64,000 nucleotides of DNA, taken from UBA961 sp049317525. Lineage in GTDB: Bacteria; Bacteroidota; Ignavibacteria; Kapaibacteriales; UBA961. The position numbers and the translations under genes were made by a program. A model generated the notes under the pieces. It was not told where the DNA came from and did not search any database. It saw nothing but the letters and a program-made list of their open reading frames with translations. Positions 37,043-45,487 of the stretch are shown here, piece after piece (position 1 is the stretch's first letter; the number at the start of each line of letters is the position of its first letter). The stretch covers positions 62,001 through 126,000 of the forward strand of contig JBMOIC010000001.1 of assembly GCA_049317525.1 (NCBI GenBank). Reading direction: 5' to 3'.

Positions 37043-37070
37043 AGGTCAAGTACTAAAAAATACTTGACCT
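37043..37070 (-). terminator. Intrinsic terminator downstream of fabF
   Basis: A perfect 10-bp inverted repeat, AGGTCAAGTA / TACTTGACCT, with an 8-nt loop. Read on the minus strand, it is followed by TCTTTATT. It lies between the fabF stop (37097) and the rnc start (37011). Confidence 0.75.
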
Positions 37071-37096
37071 AAAAATAATCTTAAAAGTATATATCA

Positions 37097-38359
37097 TTAT
37101 TCTTCATATGCTTTAAAGCAAATTGAAGCATTGTGTCCACCAAAACCAAAAGTATTACTGATAGCAGCTTTAATTACTTTTTTTACAGGTGTATTAGGTG
37201 TATAATTCAATGTACAATCGGGGTCTGGAACTTCATAATTAATTGTAGGAGGCACCATAGAATGGTTAATGGCCATTAATGTAGCAATAGCTTCTATTGC
37301 TCCGGCTGCTCCTAGTAGATGGCCTGTCATAGATTTTGTAGAACTAACTGCTAGATTAAAAGCATGTTCTCCAAAAACTTGAATAATTGCAGCAGACTCA
37401 TTTTTATCATTATGATAAGTTGATGTACCATGTGCATTGATATAATCAATATCGTTTGGCATTAAACCAGCATCTTTGATAGATAATTGCATAGATCTAA
37501 CGGCACCTTCGCCTCCGGGAGCAGGCTGAGTGATATGAAATGCATCGTCTGTTAATCCAAATCCAGCAACGATACCATAAATATTTTCGGCACCACGACT
37601 TAAAGCATGCTCTAAAGTTTCGAAAACCATAACGCCACTACCTTCTCCCATAACAAATCCATCTCTACCAGCATCAAATGGACGGCTAGCAGTAATTGGG
37701 CTATCATTTCTTGTAGAAAGTGCTTTCATGGCATTAAATCCACCAATACCCATTGGGCATACTACAGCTTCACTTCCACCAACAAGCATTACATCGGCAT
37801 CTCCACGTTGCATAATCATCAAAGCATCTGCAATTGCATGACTAGAAGTAGCACATGCAGAAACAGTAGCATAATTTGGCCCTTTGAATCCATAACGAAT
37901 AGCAACATGTCCGGCTGCTATATCAGAAATCATCATAGGAACAAAAAAAGGAGATATTCTATCTGGAACGCCATCTCTATCAAATAAGTTTTTTTGTTGA
38001 TTATGGTATGTCCACATACCACCAATTCCAGAACCAATGATAACACCTGCTCGATTTTTATCGATCAAGTCCAAATTGAGTCCTGAATCTTCAATTGCCA
38101 TCACAGAAGCACTAATAGCAAATTGAGAGAACAAATCCATTCTTTGAGTTTCTTTACGGTTTATATGAAGCAAAGGGTCGTAGTCTTTTACTTCGCAGGC
38201 AAATTTTGTGTCAAAATGCTCGGCATCAAAACGAGTAATTGGCCCTGAACCGCTTTTAGAATTCATCATTCCTGTCCAAAAATCCTTGGCTGTATTTCCA
38301 ATTGGAGTAACTGCACCTATTCCTGTAACAACAATAGTAGGATAATTATATAGTGGCAT
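37097..38359 (-). CDS. fabF: 3-oxoacyl-ACP synthase II
   Basis: Elongating condensing enzyme of fatty-acid synthesis, 420 residues. The catalytic triad motifs are present: Cys169 in VSACATSSH, His in NAHGTSTYHND, and His in SSTKSMTGHLLGAAGA. It uses malonyl-ACP from the adjacent acpP. It sits in the classical order after acpP, but terminators at 38446-38477 and 37043-37070 make it a separate transcription unit. An inverted repeat at 38398-38421 precedes it. Confidence 0.96.
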   Translation of the reverse strand: MPLYNYPTIVVTGIGAVTPIGNTAKDFWTGMMNSKSGSGPITRFDAEHFDTKFACEVKDYDPLLHINRKETQRMDLFSQFAISASVMAIEDSGLNLDLIDKNRAGVIIGSGIGGMWTYHNQQKNLFDRDGVPDRISPFFVPMMISDIAAGHVAIRYGFKGPNYATVSACATSSHAIADALMIMQRGDADVMLVGGSEAVVCPMGIGGFNAMKALSTRNDSPITASRPFDAGRDGFVMGEGSGVMVFETLEHALSRGAENIYGIVAGFGLTDDAFHITQPAPGGEGAVRSMQLSIKDAGLMPNDIDYINAHGTSTYHNDKNESAAIIQVFGEHAFNLAVSSTKSMTGHLLGAAGAIEAIATLMAINHSMVPPTINYEVPDPDCTLNYTPNTPVKKVIKAAISNTFGFGGHNASICFKAYEE

Positions 38360-38397
38360 ATAGCCTCAACGAATATTCAATGAATAAAGAATAATTT

Positions 38398-38421
38398 CTT
38401 GATGTATATATATGTATCAAG
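38398..38421. promoter_or_regulatory. Inverted repeat upstream of fabF
   Basis: CTTGAT, 12 AT-rich bases, ATCAAG, starting 39 bp upstream of the fabF ATG. It lies between the acpP terminator and fabF, so it could be an operator in the fabF promoter. No TAnnTTTG box was found there, so the promoter itself is not located. Confidence 0.35.
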
Positions 38422-38445
38422 CTTCAATAACATAAAATTTAAAAA

Positions 38446-38477
38446 AGCCACTTCACCTTTTTAGAGGATAAGTGGCT
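38446..38477 (-). terminator. Intrinsic terminator downstream of acpP
   Basis: An 8-bp stem, AGCCACTT / AAGTGGCT, with an inner CC/GG pair. Read on the minus strand, it is followed by TTTTTT. It separates acpP from fabF, and may be a partial terminator that sets the acpP-to-fabF ratio. Confidence 0.8.
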
Positions 38478-38544
38478 GTTTCAAAAGTATTAATTGGAAT
38501 AAATTCCAAAAATTATCGATTATTAATCGCAATGAATCAACCAA

Positions 38545-38781
38545 TTAGGAAGAATGTGACTCTAAATAAGAGATCGCATCACCAACTGTTTGAATCTTTT
38601 CTGCATCAGAGTCTTCGATAGTGATATTGAAGGCTCTTTCGAATTCCATAATGAGTTCTACGGTATCTAATGAATCAGCACCAAGATCATTTGTGAAAGA
38701 TGCAGCTGGATTAATTTGGGATTCTTCTACACCCAATTTAGTAACGATAATTTCTTTTACTTTGTCTGCAACGGCAGCCAT
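38545..38781 (-). CDS. acpP: Acyl carrier protein
   Basis: A 78-residue acidic helical protein carrying acyl groups on phosphopantetheine attached to Ser37 in the motif NDLGADSLDTVELIMEFE. It has a good Shine-Dalgarno, GAGGT, upstream of the ATG. It ends with a terminator rather than running into fabF, which fits the high expression ACP requires. Confidence 0.97.
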   Translation of the reverse strand: MAAVADKVKEIIVTKLGVEESQINPAASFTNDLGADSLDTVELIMEFERAFNITIEDSDAEKIQTVGDAISYLESHSS

Positions 38782-38820
38782 GAGAATTACCTCAGATAAT
38801 TTAAGAATGGATTGAATTAC

Positions 38821-39570
38821 TTACATAGCTAATCCGCCATCAACGCACAGAACTTGTCCGGTGATATAGGATGATTCTTCATTTAGGAAAAAAGAAACAA
38901 CCGATGCTATTTCTTTTGGCTTTGCAGATCTTTTTAATGGTATTTTATCTGAAAAAGCTTTTCTTTGTTCTTCATTTAATTTTTCTGTCATATCTGTTTC
39001 GATATAACCTGGCGCAATGCAATTTACTAAAATATTACGAGATGCTAGTTCTTGGGCTAGTGATTTAGTTAATCCTATCATTCCTGCCTTGGAAGATGAG
39101 TAATTCACTTGGCCTGCATTACCTCGTAAACCAACTATGGAACTAATATTAACGATTCTTCCAGATCTTTGGCTCATCATGGGTCTAGAAACTGCTTTAC
39201 TACAAAGAAAAGCACCTTTTAGATTTGTATCTAATACATCATCCCAATCTTGTTCAGACATTCTGATAAGCAATGTATCTTTGGTAATACCTGCATTATT
39301 TACTAATCCGTCGATTCTACCTTTTTCTTTTACAATATGCTCAAAACCAAGTCTAACTGATTCTTCAGAAGCAACATTCATTTGAATAAAATGTACTTGC
39401 GCACCTTCATTAGTTAAATGAGTGGCTAACAATTGAGCTTGTTCTGGATTACTATTATAGGTACCATACACAGTATATCCTAAATAAGCAAGATGAGTAA
39501 CTATAGCTGCACCAATACCGCGTGAACCACCGGTTACTACAATTACTTTATCATTCGGTACAATTAACAT
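38821..39570 (-). CDS. fabG: 3-oxoacyl-ACP reductase
   Basis: A 249-residue NADPH-dependent short-chain dehydrogenase reducing 3-oxoacyl-ACP. The nucleotide motif TGGSRGIG, the NNAG motif (VNNAGITKD), the catalytic Ser in NISSIVGLRGN and the pair YSSSK are visible. It is 39 bp upstream of acpP and 5 bp after fabD, in the standard cluster order. Confidence 0.96.
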   Translation of the reverse strand: MLIVPNDKVIVVTGGSRGIGAAIVTHLAYLGYTVYGTYNSNPEQAQLLATHLTNEGAQVHFIQMNVASEESVRLGFEHIVKEKGRIDGLVNNAGITKDTLLIRMSEQDWDDVLDTNLKGAFLCSKAVSRPMMSQRSGRIVNISSIVGLRGNAGQVNYSSSKAGMIGLTKSLAQELASRNILVNCIAPGYIETDMTEKLNEEQRKAFSDKIPLKRSAKPKEIASVVSFFLNEESSYITGQVLCVDGGLAM

Positions 39571-39575
39571 ACTAT

Positions 39576-40505
39576 TTATATTCCTTGAACTAATTTGATA
39601 TCAAGTGAAGTGTCTATTCCCTGTATCGAAATATCTGAAGCTGTAATAGAGCGTTTTACTAAACCTTGTAATACTTTTCCAGGACCAATCTCACAAAAAT
39701 GTTTTATGCCAGCATTATACATATTTTGTATTGATTGGGACCACTTTACTGGAGAAGTTAATTGTTGAACCAAGTATTGCTTAAGCTGATTTTGATCTAA
39801 TATTGGCAGAGCATGTACATTTGGATAAACTGGTTTATTTGGCTTATTGAATACAGTAGATTCAATGGCTTTACCTAATTCCTCGGATGCTGATGCCATC
39901 AAAGATGAATGAAAAGCACCACTAACTTGAAGTTCAGTAACCATTCTTGCACCAGCAGATTTAAATACTGGAGCCTGTGCTCGTAAATATTCTGCATCTC
40001 CAGATAATACTATTTGTCCTGGTGAATTATAGTTTGCTGCTACAATAGTACCATCTTTACCTGATAATTCTTGACATAATTGTTCTACTTTTTGATCTTC
40101 GAGGCCTATAACTGCAAACATCGTTCCTGGTTGTTTTTCACCAGCTTTAAACATTATTGAGCCACGTAATATAACTAAAGAACAAGCATCACGAAATGAA
40201 AGCACTCCAGATGCATATAGTGCTGAATATTCCCCTAGGGAATGCCCTGCAAATGCAATAGGATCAACATATTCTTTAGCTAAATCCCACAAAATAGCTT
40301 CATGAATAAACAGTGCAGGTTGAGTATATCGTGTTTCTTTCAGGAGATCTGCAGGACCATCAATACAGATTCTATCAAGATGAAAACCAGCAATATCACA
40401 AGCTTCTTGCATCATTAATGATGCTTTAGGAAATTCTGAAAGAAGATCTTTCGTCATGCCTACATATTGAGATCCTTGTCCAGAAAAAAGAAAAGCAGTT
40501 TCCAT
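39576..40505 (-). CDS. fabD: Malonyl-CoA:ACP transacylase
   Basis: A 309-residue enzyme that loads malonyl groups onto ACP. The active-site serine is Ser89 in AGHSLGEYSALYASG. The N-terminal FSGQGSQYVGM and the catalytic His in SGAFHSSLM are also typical. It lies 1 bp after fabH. Confidence 0.96.
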   Translation of the reverse strand: METAFLFSGQGSQYVGMTKDLLSEFPKASLMMQEACDIAGFHLDRICIDGPADLLKETRYTQPALFIHEAILWDLAKEYVDPIAFAGHSLGEYSALYASGVLSFRDACSLVILRGSIMFKAGEKQPGTMFAVIGLEDQKVEQLCQELSGKDGTIVAANYNSPGQIVLSGDAEYLRAQAPVFKSAGARMVTELQVSGAFHSSLMASASEELGKAIESTVFNKPNKPVYPNVHALPILDQNQLKQYLVQQLTSPVKWSQSIQNMYNAGIKHFCEIGPGKVLQGLVKRSITASDISIQGIDTSLDIKLVQGI

Positions 40506-40506
40506 A

Positions 40507-41493
40507 TTACTTCATCCCCCATTTAATTAATATACTTCCCCATGTATATCCTGCTCCAAAACTTGCCAATACTATATAATCTCCATAATGAAGTTTTCCT
40601 TCATGGTATAATTCAGATAAACAAATCGGAATAGTGCCTGCGGTTGTATTGCCATATTTTTCGATATTAACGATAACCTTTTTGCTATCTAAACCCATTC
40701 TTCTAGCAGTGGCATCGATAATTCTAAGATTTGCCTGATGCGGAATGAGCCAAGATATATCATCGGCAATAAGATGATTTCTTTCCATTATTTCAGCGGC
40801 TACATCAGCCATTCCTACAACAGCAGATTTAAAGACAGATTGTCCTTCTTGAACAACATAATGTTCTTTATTTTCAACGGTTTCGAATGATGCTGGCTTT
40901 GCACTACCACCTGCAGACATATACAGATATTCTCCGCCATTTCCATCCATCTTTAATATACTATCAACTATACCAAAAGATGAATCTTCGGATTTTTCAA
41001 GTAATACAACGCCACATCCATCACCAAAAAGAATACATGTAGTTCTATCTTCAAAATTAAGAATAGAGCTCATTTTGTCTCCACCACATACTATTACTTT
41101 TTTGGCAGCACCACTTTCGATTAAGCCTGCACCGGTTATTAATCCGTATAAAAATCCAGAGCAAGCAGCAGACAGATCAAAACCCCAAGCATTCACCATT
41201 CCTGTCTTTTTTTGTAATGTTGCTGCAGCTGATGGAAATACATTATCTGGTGTTATTGTGGCAACAATCACGCAATCTATTTCAGTTGCAGATATTCCTC
41301 TCTCAGATAAACATTGCTCAACTGCTGGAACTAACATGTCGGTTAGGGCACCTTCAACTTGAAATCTTCTTTCGATGATGCCAGTTCGAGATCTTATCCA
41401 TTCATCGGTTGTATCAATCTTATCTTCAAAATATGAATTCTTGAAAATAGTAGGAGGTACAAAATGAGCTAGTGAAGTTATGATTGCTGGCAT
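40507..41493 (-). CDS. fabH: 3-oxoacyl-ACP synthase III
   Basis: Initiating condensing enzyme using acyl-CoA and malonyl-ACP. Cys111 in DLSAACSGFLYGL, the His in WLIPHQANLRI and the Asn in YGNTTAGTIP form the catalytic triad. The ATG at 41493 (MPAIITSLAHF) gives 328 residues, which fits the family; an upstream start at 41535 would overlap plsX by 32 bp and is less likely. Confidence 0.95.
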   Translation of the reverse strand: MPAIITSLAHFVPPTIFKNSYFEDKIDTTDEWIRSRTGIIERRFQVEGALTDMLVPAVEQCLSERGISATEIDCVIVATITPDNVFPSAAATLQKKTGMVNAWGFDLSAACSGFLYGLITGAGLIESGAAKKVIVCGGDKMSSILNFEDRTTCILFGDGCGVVLLEKSEDSSFGIVDSILKMDGNGGEYLYMSAGGSAKPASFETVENKEHYVVQEGQSVFKSAVVGMADVAAEIMERNHLIADDISWLIPHQANLRIIDATARRMGLDSKKVIVNIEKYGNTTAGTIPICLSELYHEGKLHYGDYIVLASFGAGYTWGSILIKWGMK

Positions 41494-41503
41494 ATATATA
41501 TGA

Positions 41504-42547
41504 TCAATTGATATCGTTAGAATGATGTTCGGCACTTATTTGCAATGCAGATTCTATAGAGACATTTATCTTTTTATTATATACTTCTACTGCACGAATA
41601 AGCATATTTTGAATTGCTAAAGGGCTGGATTTTCCATGACCAATAATTACCACGCCATTAACACCAAGTAAAGGAACTCCACCATATTCCTGATAGTCGA
41701 AATCCTTTAAAATATGTTTCAATGTTGGAAGCATTAGCATTACAGCTAATTTCTGAAAAAAGCCTTTTTGTGCATGAGATGCAATTTTAGCTTTAAGAAG
41801 TCCTAACATGCTTTCTGCAAATTTTAAGACAATATTTCCTACAAATCCATCACAAACAACAACATCAGAAGTACCTAATAAAACATCACGACCTTCTACA
41901 TTGCCTTGAAAATTAAGAGTACTATTTTTCAATAATTGAAATGTTTGAATGATGTTTTCAGTACCTTTTCCTTCTTCTTCACCAATATTTAATAGGCCAA
42001 TTTTGGGAGAATCAATTCCTAAAACCTGTTTAGAATAGATACTGCCCATAATTGCAAACTCATATAAAAATCTTGGCCTGCCTTCAATATTAGCACCTAC
42101 ATCTAGTAATAATACAGGTTTACCTAATTGAGTAGGTAAGAATGTACCGATAGTTGGCCTACTAACCCCTTTAATTCTTCCAAGTAGAATAGTGGCAGTA
42201 CTTAATACAGCACCTGTATTACCAGCAGAAACAAAAGCATCGACACTTCTATTTGCATGAAGCTCAATACCCTTAAACAAAGAAGATTCTTTTTTTCTTT
42301 TCAATACCGATGTAGGATCATCATCCATAGATACAATATCTTCGGCATGAACTACAGAATATTTCATACCATCTACATCTAAGTTTTTTAGTGCTTCTTT
42401 AATGATTTGTTCTTTGCCAACAAATACAAATTCAATTGATAAAGATAGATCTTTAAAAATTTTAGATGCAAGAATTGCTCCCTTAATTTCATTCAAGGGA
42501 GCAAAATCACCGCCCATTACGTCTATGGCAATTCGAATTGGATTCAT
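41504..42547 (-). CDS. plsX: Phosphate acyltransferase PlsX
   Basis: Converts acyl-ACP to acyl-phosphate for phospholipid synthesis, the link between the fab genes and membranes. The N-terminal IRIAIDVMGGDFAPLNEIKGA and middle motifs such as DVGANIEGRP and VVCDGFVGNIVLK are diagnostic. The ATG at 42547 gives 347 residues; an in-frame start at 42589 is possible. rpmF is upstream and fabH downstream, as in many bacteria. Confidence 0.95.
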   Translation of the reverse strand: MNPIRIAIDVMGGDFAPLNEIKGAILASKIFKDLSLSIEFVFVGKEQIIKEALKNLDVDGMKYSVVHAEDIVSMDDDPTSVLKRKKESSLFKGIELHANRSVDAFVSAGNTGAVLSTATILLGRIKGVSRPTIGTFLPTQLGKPVLLLDVGANIEGRPRFLYEFAIMGSIYSKQVLGIDSPKIGLLNIGEEEGKGTENIIQTFQLLKNSTLNFQGNVEGRDVLLGTSDVVVCDGFVGNIVLKFAESMLGLLKAKIASHAQKGFFQKLAVMLMLPTLKHILKDFDYQEYGGVPLLGVNGVVIIGHGKSSPLAIQNMLIRAVEVYNKKINVSIESALQISAEHHSNDIN

Positions 42548-42598
42548 CTTTAATCCGTGATGTTTGCTCATCGTGTGATTTGCAATCAAGAATAAGGA

Positions 42599-42796
42599 TT
42601 ATTCTGCTACAGAGCCAGTACTATTTAATTCAAACATCTTGCGTCCATTATAATATCCACAAGAAGGGCATGCAGTATGAGTAAGCTTAGTGCTTCCACA
42701 ATTAGGGCATGCACCTACAGTAGGAGCAGTAGCCTTATAATGAGTTCTGCGTTTGTCTCTACGTGATTTCGAGTGACGTCTTTTGGGATTTGGCAT
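42599..42796 (-). CDS. rpmF: 50S ribosomal protein L32
   Basis: A 65-residue basic ribosomal protein. The N-terminus MPNPKRRHSKSRRDKRR is typical. Four cysteines in CPNCGS and CPSCGYY form a zinc ribbon, so this is the zinc-binding (C+) paralogue type. A GGAG Shine-Dalgarno precedes it. It joins DUF177 and plsX. Confidence 0.97.
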   Translation of the reverse strand: MPNPKRRHSKSRRDKRRTHYKATAPTVGACPNCGSTKLTHTACPSCGYYNGRKMFELNSTGSVAE

Positions 42797-42840
42797 CGTA
42801 TAACTCCGATTACATCAATTTGATATGGTAATGTCAATAA

Positions 42841-43371
42841 TTAATTTTCTACTATTTTTACATCTTTTAGTGCTGCCCATGGAGATGTCTCATCAGGCAG
42901 AGTTGGTTCATTATTTTGCTTTTCAGCAGACCTTTCAGGATAAAAATCCTCAAACGATTTTTCTGAATGCAAAGGTGAAATCCTTTTCATTGGTAAATTT
43001 AATGCCAATTGCTGCCTAACTTCATCAGAAATATCGATATATGTATCTTCATCTCTGATTAGTAATTCACCTTCATCATCATTCTCTGTTTTTGGCTGAA
43101 GATAAAAAAGTTGCGTATCAACAACATAATGTAAACTAATCTGCGCTTTCACTATGCCTGTAAATTCTTCACCAGAAATATCACAAAGAAGTAATGCTTT
43201 ACACACTGCTTCTGCACTAATGAATATTCTCTTTCCTTGTCTTTTGATAGTACCAATAATCTGTATGTCTCCAATAAATTCAGGTAAAATACCATCAATT
43301 GATTGCGAAGAACTTGTTACAGAAAATGGATGCACGCCTTCTTGCAAGCCAAGAATCATGATCTGTATCAT
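42841..43371 (-). CDS. yceD: DUF177 (YceD-like) protein
   Basis: A 176-residue protein of the YceD/DUF177 family, always found before rpmF and plsX. The region CDISGEEFTGIVKAQISLHYV and the later EDTYIDISDEVRQQLALNLPMK are recognisable, although the last part of the family motif (with the paired Cys) is only partial. In plants and cyanobacteria, relatives affect 23S rRNA accumulation; the exact role here is unknown. Confidence 0.85.
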   Translation of the reverse strand: MIQIMILGLQEGVHPFSVTSSSQSIDGILPEFIGDIQIIGTIKRQGKRIFISAEAVCKALLLCDISGEEFTGIVKAQISLHYVVDTQLFYLQPKTENDDEGELLIRDEDTYIDISDEVRQQLALNLPMKRISPLHSEKSFEDFYPERSAEKQNNEPTLPDETSPWAALKDVKIVEN

Positions 43372-43414
43372 GGTAAAAGCCTATTAACAAGATTAATACA
43401 AAAAAGAACAATCA

Positions 43415-43422
43415 CAAATTTA
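43415..43422 (-). promoter_or_regulatory. Candidate -7 box of the yceD-rpmF-plsX-fab promoter
   Basis: The minus strand reads TAAATTTG, an exact TAnnTTTG match 43 bp upstream of the DUF177 start. No -33 TTG is evident at 19-21 nt. The rest of the 252-bp gap 43372-43623 is AT-rich and includes the promoter of the opposing gene. Confidence 0.45.
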
Positions 43423-43545
43423 CAAAATAAATTGTAAGAAATCTGAATATATATCTAATAATTAGATATTTTATGAATTTAGCATAGCTATTCTAGGTAT
43501 TCACTTATTAGACTTTTAAGTAGAAAATCAATCCATTCTTAATCG

Positions 43546-43553
43546 TATATTTG
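43546..43553 (+). promoter_or_regulatory. Candidate -7 box of tryptophan dioxygenase
   Basis: TATATTTG matches TAnnTTTG, 70 bp upstream of the ATG at 43624. The -33 region has only TTTT (43514-43517). Confidence 0.4.
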
Positions 43554-43623
43554 CAGTACAGATATAGACATCATTTGTAAAATATCTGTTACACTCACAC
43601 ATTATACTAATGTAGGCGAATAT

Positions 43624-44706
43624 ATGTCACATTCTGATCAATCAGTATACTATAGTTCATATCTTCAATTGGATAAAATCTTAGATGCACAGCATACAGA
43701 AAGTTCAAAGAAAGGTATAGAAGCTCATGATGAGATGCTTTTTATCATCACCCATCAGGCTTTTGAATTATGGTTTAAACAAATAATGTTCGAATTAGAC
43801 TCTGTAATATCTTTACTTCAAAAAAAGCCAATTGCAGAACATGAGATTTCAATGTGCGTTAAGGGGATTCATCGAATGAATAAGATTTTGCACATGACTT
43901 CATCGCAATTTGAAGTACTTGAAACCATGACGGCCCTAGATTTTATGGATTTTCGGGATTTATTACATCCAGCGAGCGGATTTCAATCATTACAATTCAG
44001 AATTTTAGAAATACGCTTGGGTTTGCCTGAATCTAAGCGTTTAAATAAACATTTTTTGATAGCTTTGAATGAATCAGACAAAGCGCAGGTTTTATCTGCT
44101 TTACAAAAACCTACTTTATTTGATTCTGTTCAGCAATGGTTAGAGAATACACCCTTTATCGAAACCGATAAATATACGTTTTGGCTTGAATATAAACTTG
44201 CTGTCATGCAAACATTTGAAAAAGATCGTCATGATATTCTACAGCATGATATATTATCTGCAGAAGAAAAAGAGCAAAGGATTCAATCAATTTATCAAGC
44301 TGAATCTAGTTTTAATTCTCTTTTTGATAATTCATCCTATCAAGAGTTGATTCAAAAAGGTGAGCGATTTCTTTCGCACAAAGCAACGATGGCAGCATTA
44401 TTTATAAACTTATATCGTTCTTTCCCATTATTACAAAAGCCTTTTGAACTTATTCATGAGATTTCTACATTTGATGAGAATATGTCTTTATGGCGATATA
44501 GGCATTCAGTGATGACAGCTAAAATGATTGGCTCTAGAATTGGAACCGGAGGATCTAGTGGGTCTCATTATCTTGCTATGACAGCAATGAAACAGCGCAT
44601 TTTTAATGATATTACTTCATTATCGGGTATGCTTTTATCAAGAAGAACATTACCTGATTTACCGGCTGATATTATTAAACAATTACAGTTTACATTTGAA
44701 CAATAG
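43624..44706 (+). CDS. kynA: Tryptophan 2,3-dioxygenase
   Basis: Heme enzyme of 360 residues that opens the indole ring of L-tryptophan to N-formylkynurenine. The N-terminus YSSYLQLDKILDAQ is followed by DEMLFIITHQAFELWFKQIMFELDSV (key H, W, F). The substrate loop FMDFRDLLHPASGFQS and the heme-ligand region WRYRHSVMTAKMIG with GTGGSSGSHYL are typical. The long form resembles the animal and Bacteroidota enzymes more than the 280-residue Xanthomonas form. No other kynurenine-pathway gene is adjacent. Confidence 0.94.
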   Translation: MSHSDQSVYYSSYLQLDKILDAQHTESSKKGIEAHDEMLFIITHQAFELWFKQIMFELDSVISLLQKKPIAEHEISMCVKGIHRMNKILHMTSSQFEVLETMTALDFMDFRDLLHPASGFQSLQFRILEIRLGLPESKRLNKHFLIALNESDKAQVLSALQKPTLFDSVQQWLENTPFIETDKYTFWLEYKLAVMQTFEKDRHDILQHDILSAEEKEQRIQSIYQAESSFNSLFDNSSYQELIQKGERFLSHKATMAALFINLYRSFPLLQKPFELIHEISTFDENMSLWRYRHSVMTAKMIGSRIGTGGSSGSHYLAMTAMKQRIFNDITSLSGMLLSRRTLPDLPADIIKQLQFTFEQ

Positions 44707-44732
44707 ATTCAGATATCAATTCAGGGGATAAA

Positions 44733-45473
44733 ATGTTGAGCTATATTGAGTCTTGTTTGAATGTCTTAGAAGCAGGCAAAAAGATATATTTAGATTTTAT
44801 TTCTCCAATACATTGCCAGATATGTAATTCTCAGTGTGGTGACAATCAGATAATATTTCGATTATGTAATCAATGTTTTTATTCATTAGACTATTCACCA
44901 GATAAAGAGCACTTATTAAATAGTTTGTATTCTAAAAAGAAAGGGGATGATTCAGCTTTAAGTTCTATTTCTTCTTATGTAGAATTAACATCAGAATCGA
45001 ATGTGGAACTATTGATATATGCTCTAAAATATGATTATAGTTCTCGAATTGGTTTTGATTTTGGAAAAATACTAGGTAAGAAGATTGTAAATGATAGTAC
45101 ATACTCAACTATTGATTTGATAGTTCCAGTGCCTTTACATGCTGCTCGAATTAGAGAAAGAACATATAATCAGTCTTTGTATATAGCAAAAGGAATTCAA
45201 GAGATTATACATAAAAGAATAGAGAATACTTGTTTACAAAGGATTATGTATTCAGGTTCTCAAACATTACTTAATGTTTCCGAAAGATCATCTAATATGT
45301 CAGATACTATATTCAAAGTCAACAATAAAGATAGAATTCATCATGCATCTATTTTATTGGTAGATGATATCTTTACAACAGGTGCAACTTTAGAAGCATG
45401 TGCAAATACCTTGCTATTAGAGGGTGCATCATGTGTTCATGGTATAACAATTGCATCTGCACCATTACGATAA
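44733..45473 (+). CDS. comF: ComF-family phosphoribosyltransferase
   Basis: A 246-residue protein with the ComF layout. An N-terminal zinc ribbon (CQICNSQCG, then CNQC) is followed by a PRTase domain with LIVPVPLHAARIRERTYNQS and the PRPP-binding loop LLVDDIFTTGATLEAC. ComF proteins assist DNA uptake in competent bacteria, but their reaction is not settled. A strong AGGGG Shine-Dalgarno precedes the ATG. com genes are not otherwise visible. Confidence 0.88.
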   Translation: MLSYIESCLNVLEAGKKIYLDFISPIHCQICNSQCGDNQIIFRLCNQCFYSLDYSPDKEHLLNSLYSKKKGDDSALSSISSYVELTSESNVELLIYALKYDYSSRIGFDFGKILGKKIVNDSTYSTIDLIVPVPLHAARIRERTYNQSLYIAKGIQEIIHKRIENTCLQRIMYSGSQTLLNVSERSSNMSDTIFKVNNKDRIHHASILLVDDIFTTGATLEACANTLLLEGASCVHGITIASAPLR

Positions 45474-45487
45474 TTAACAAGTATAAT

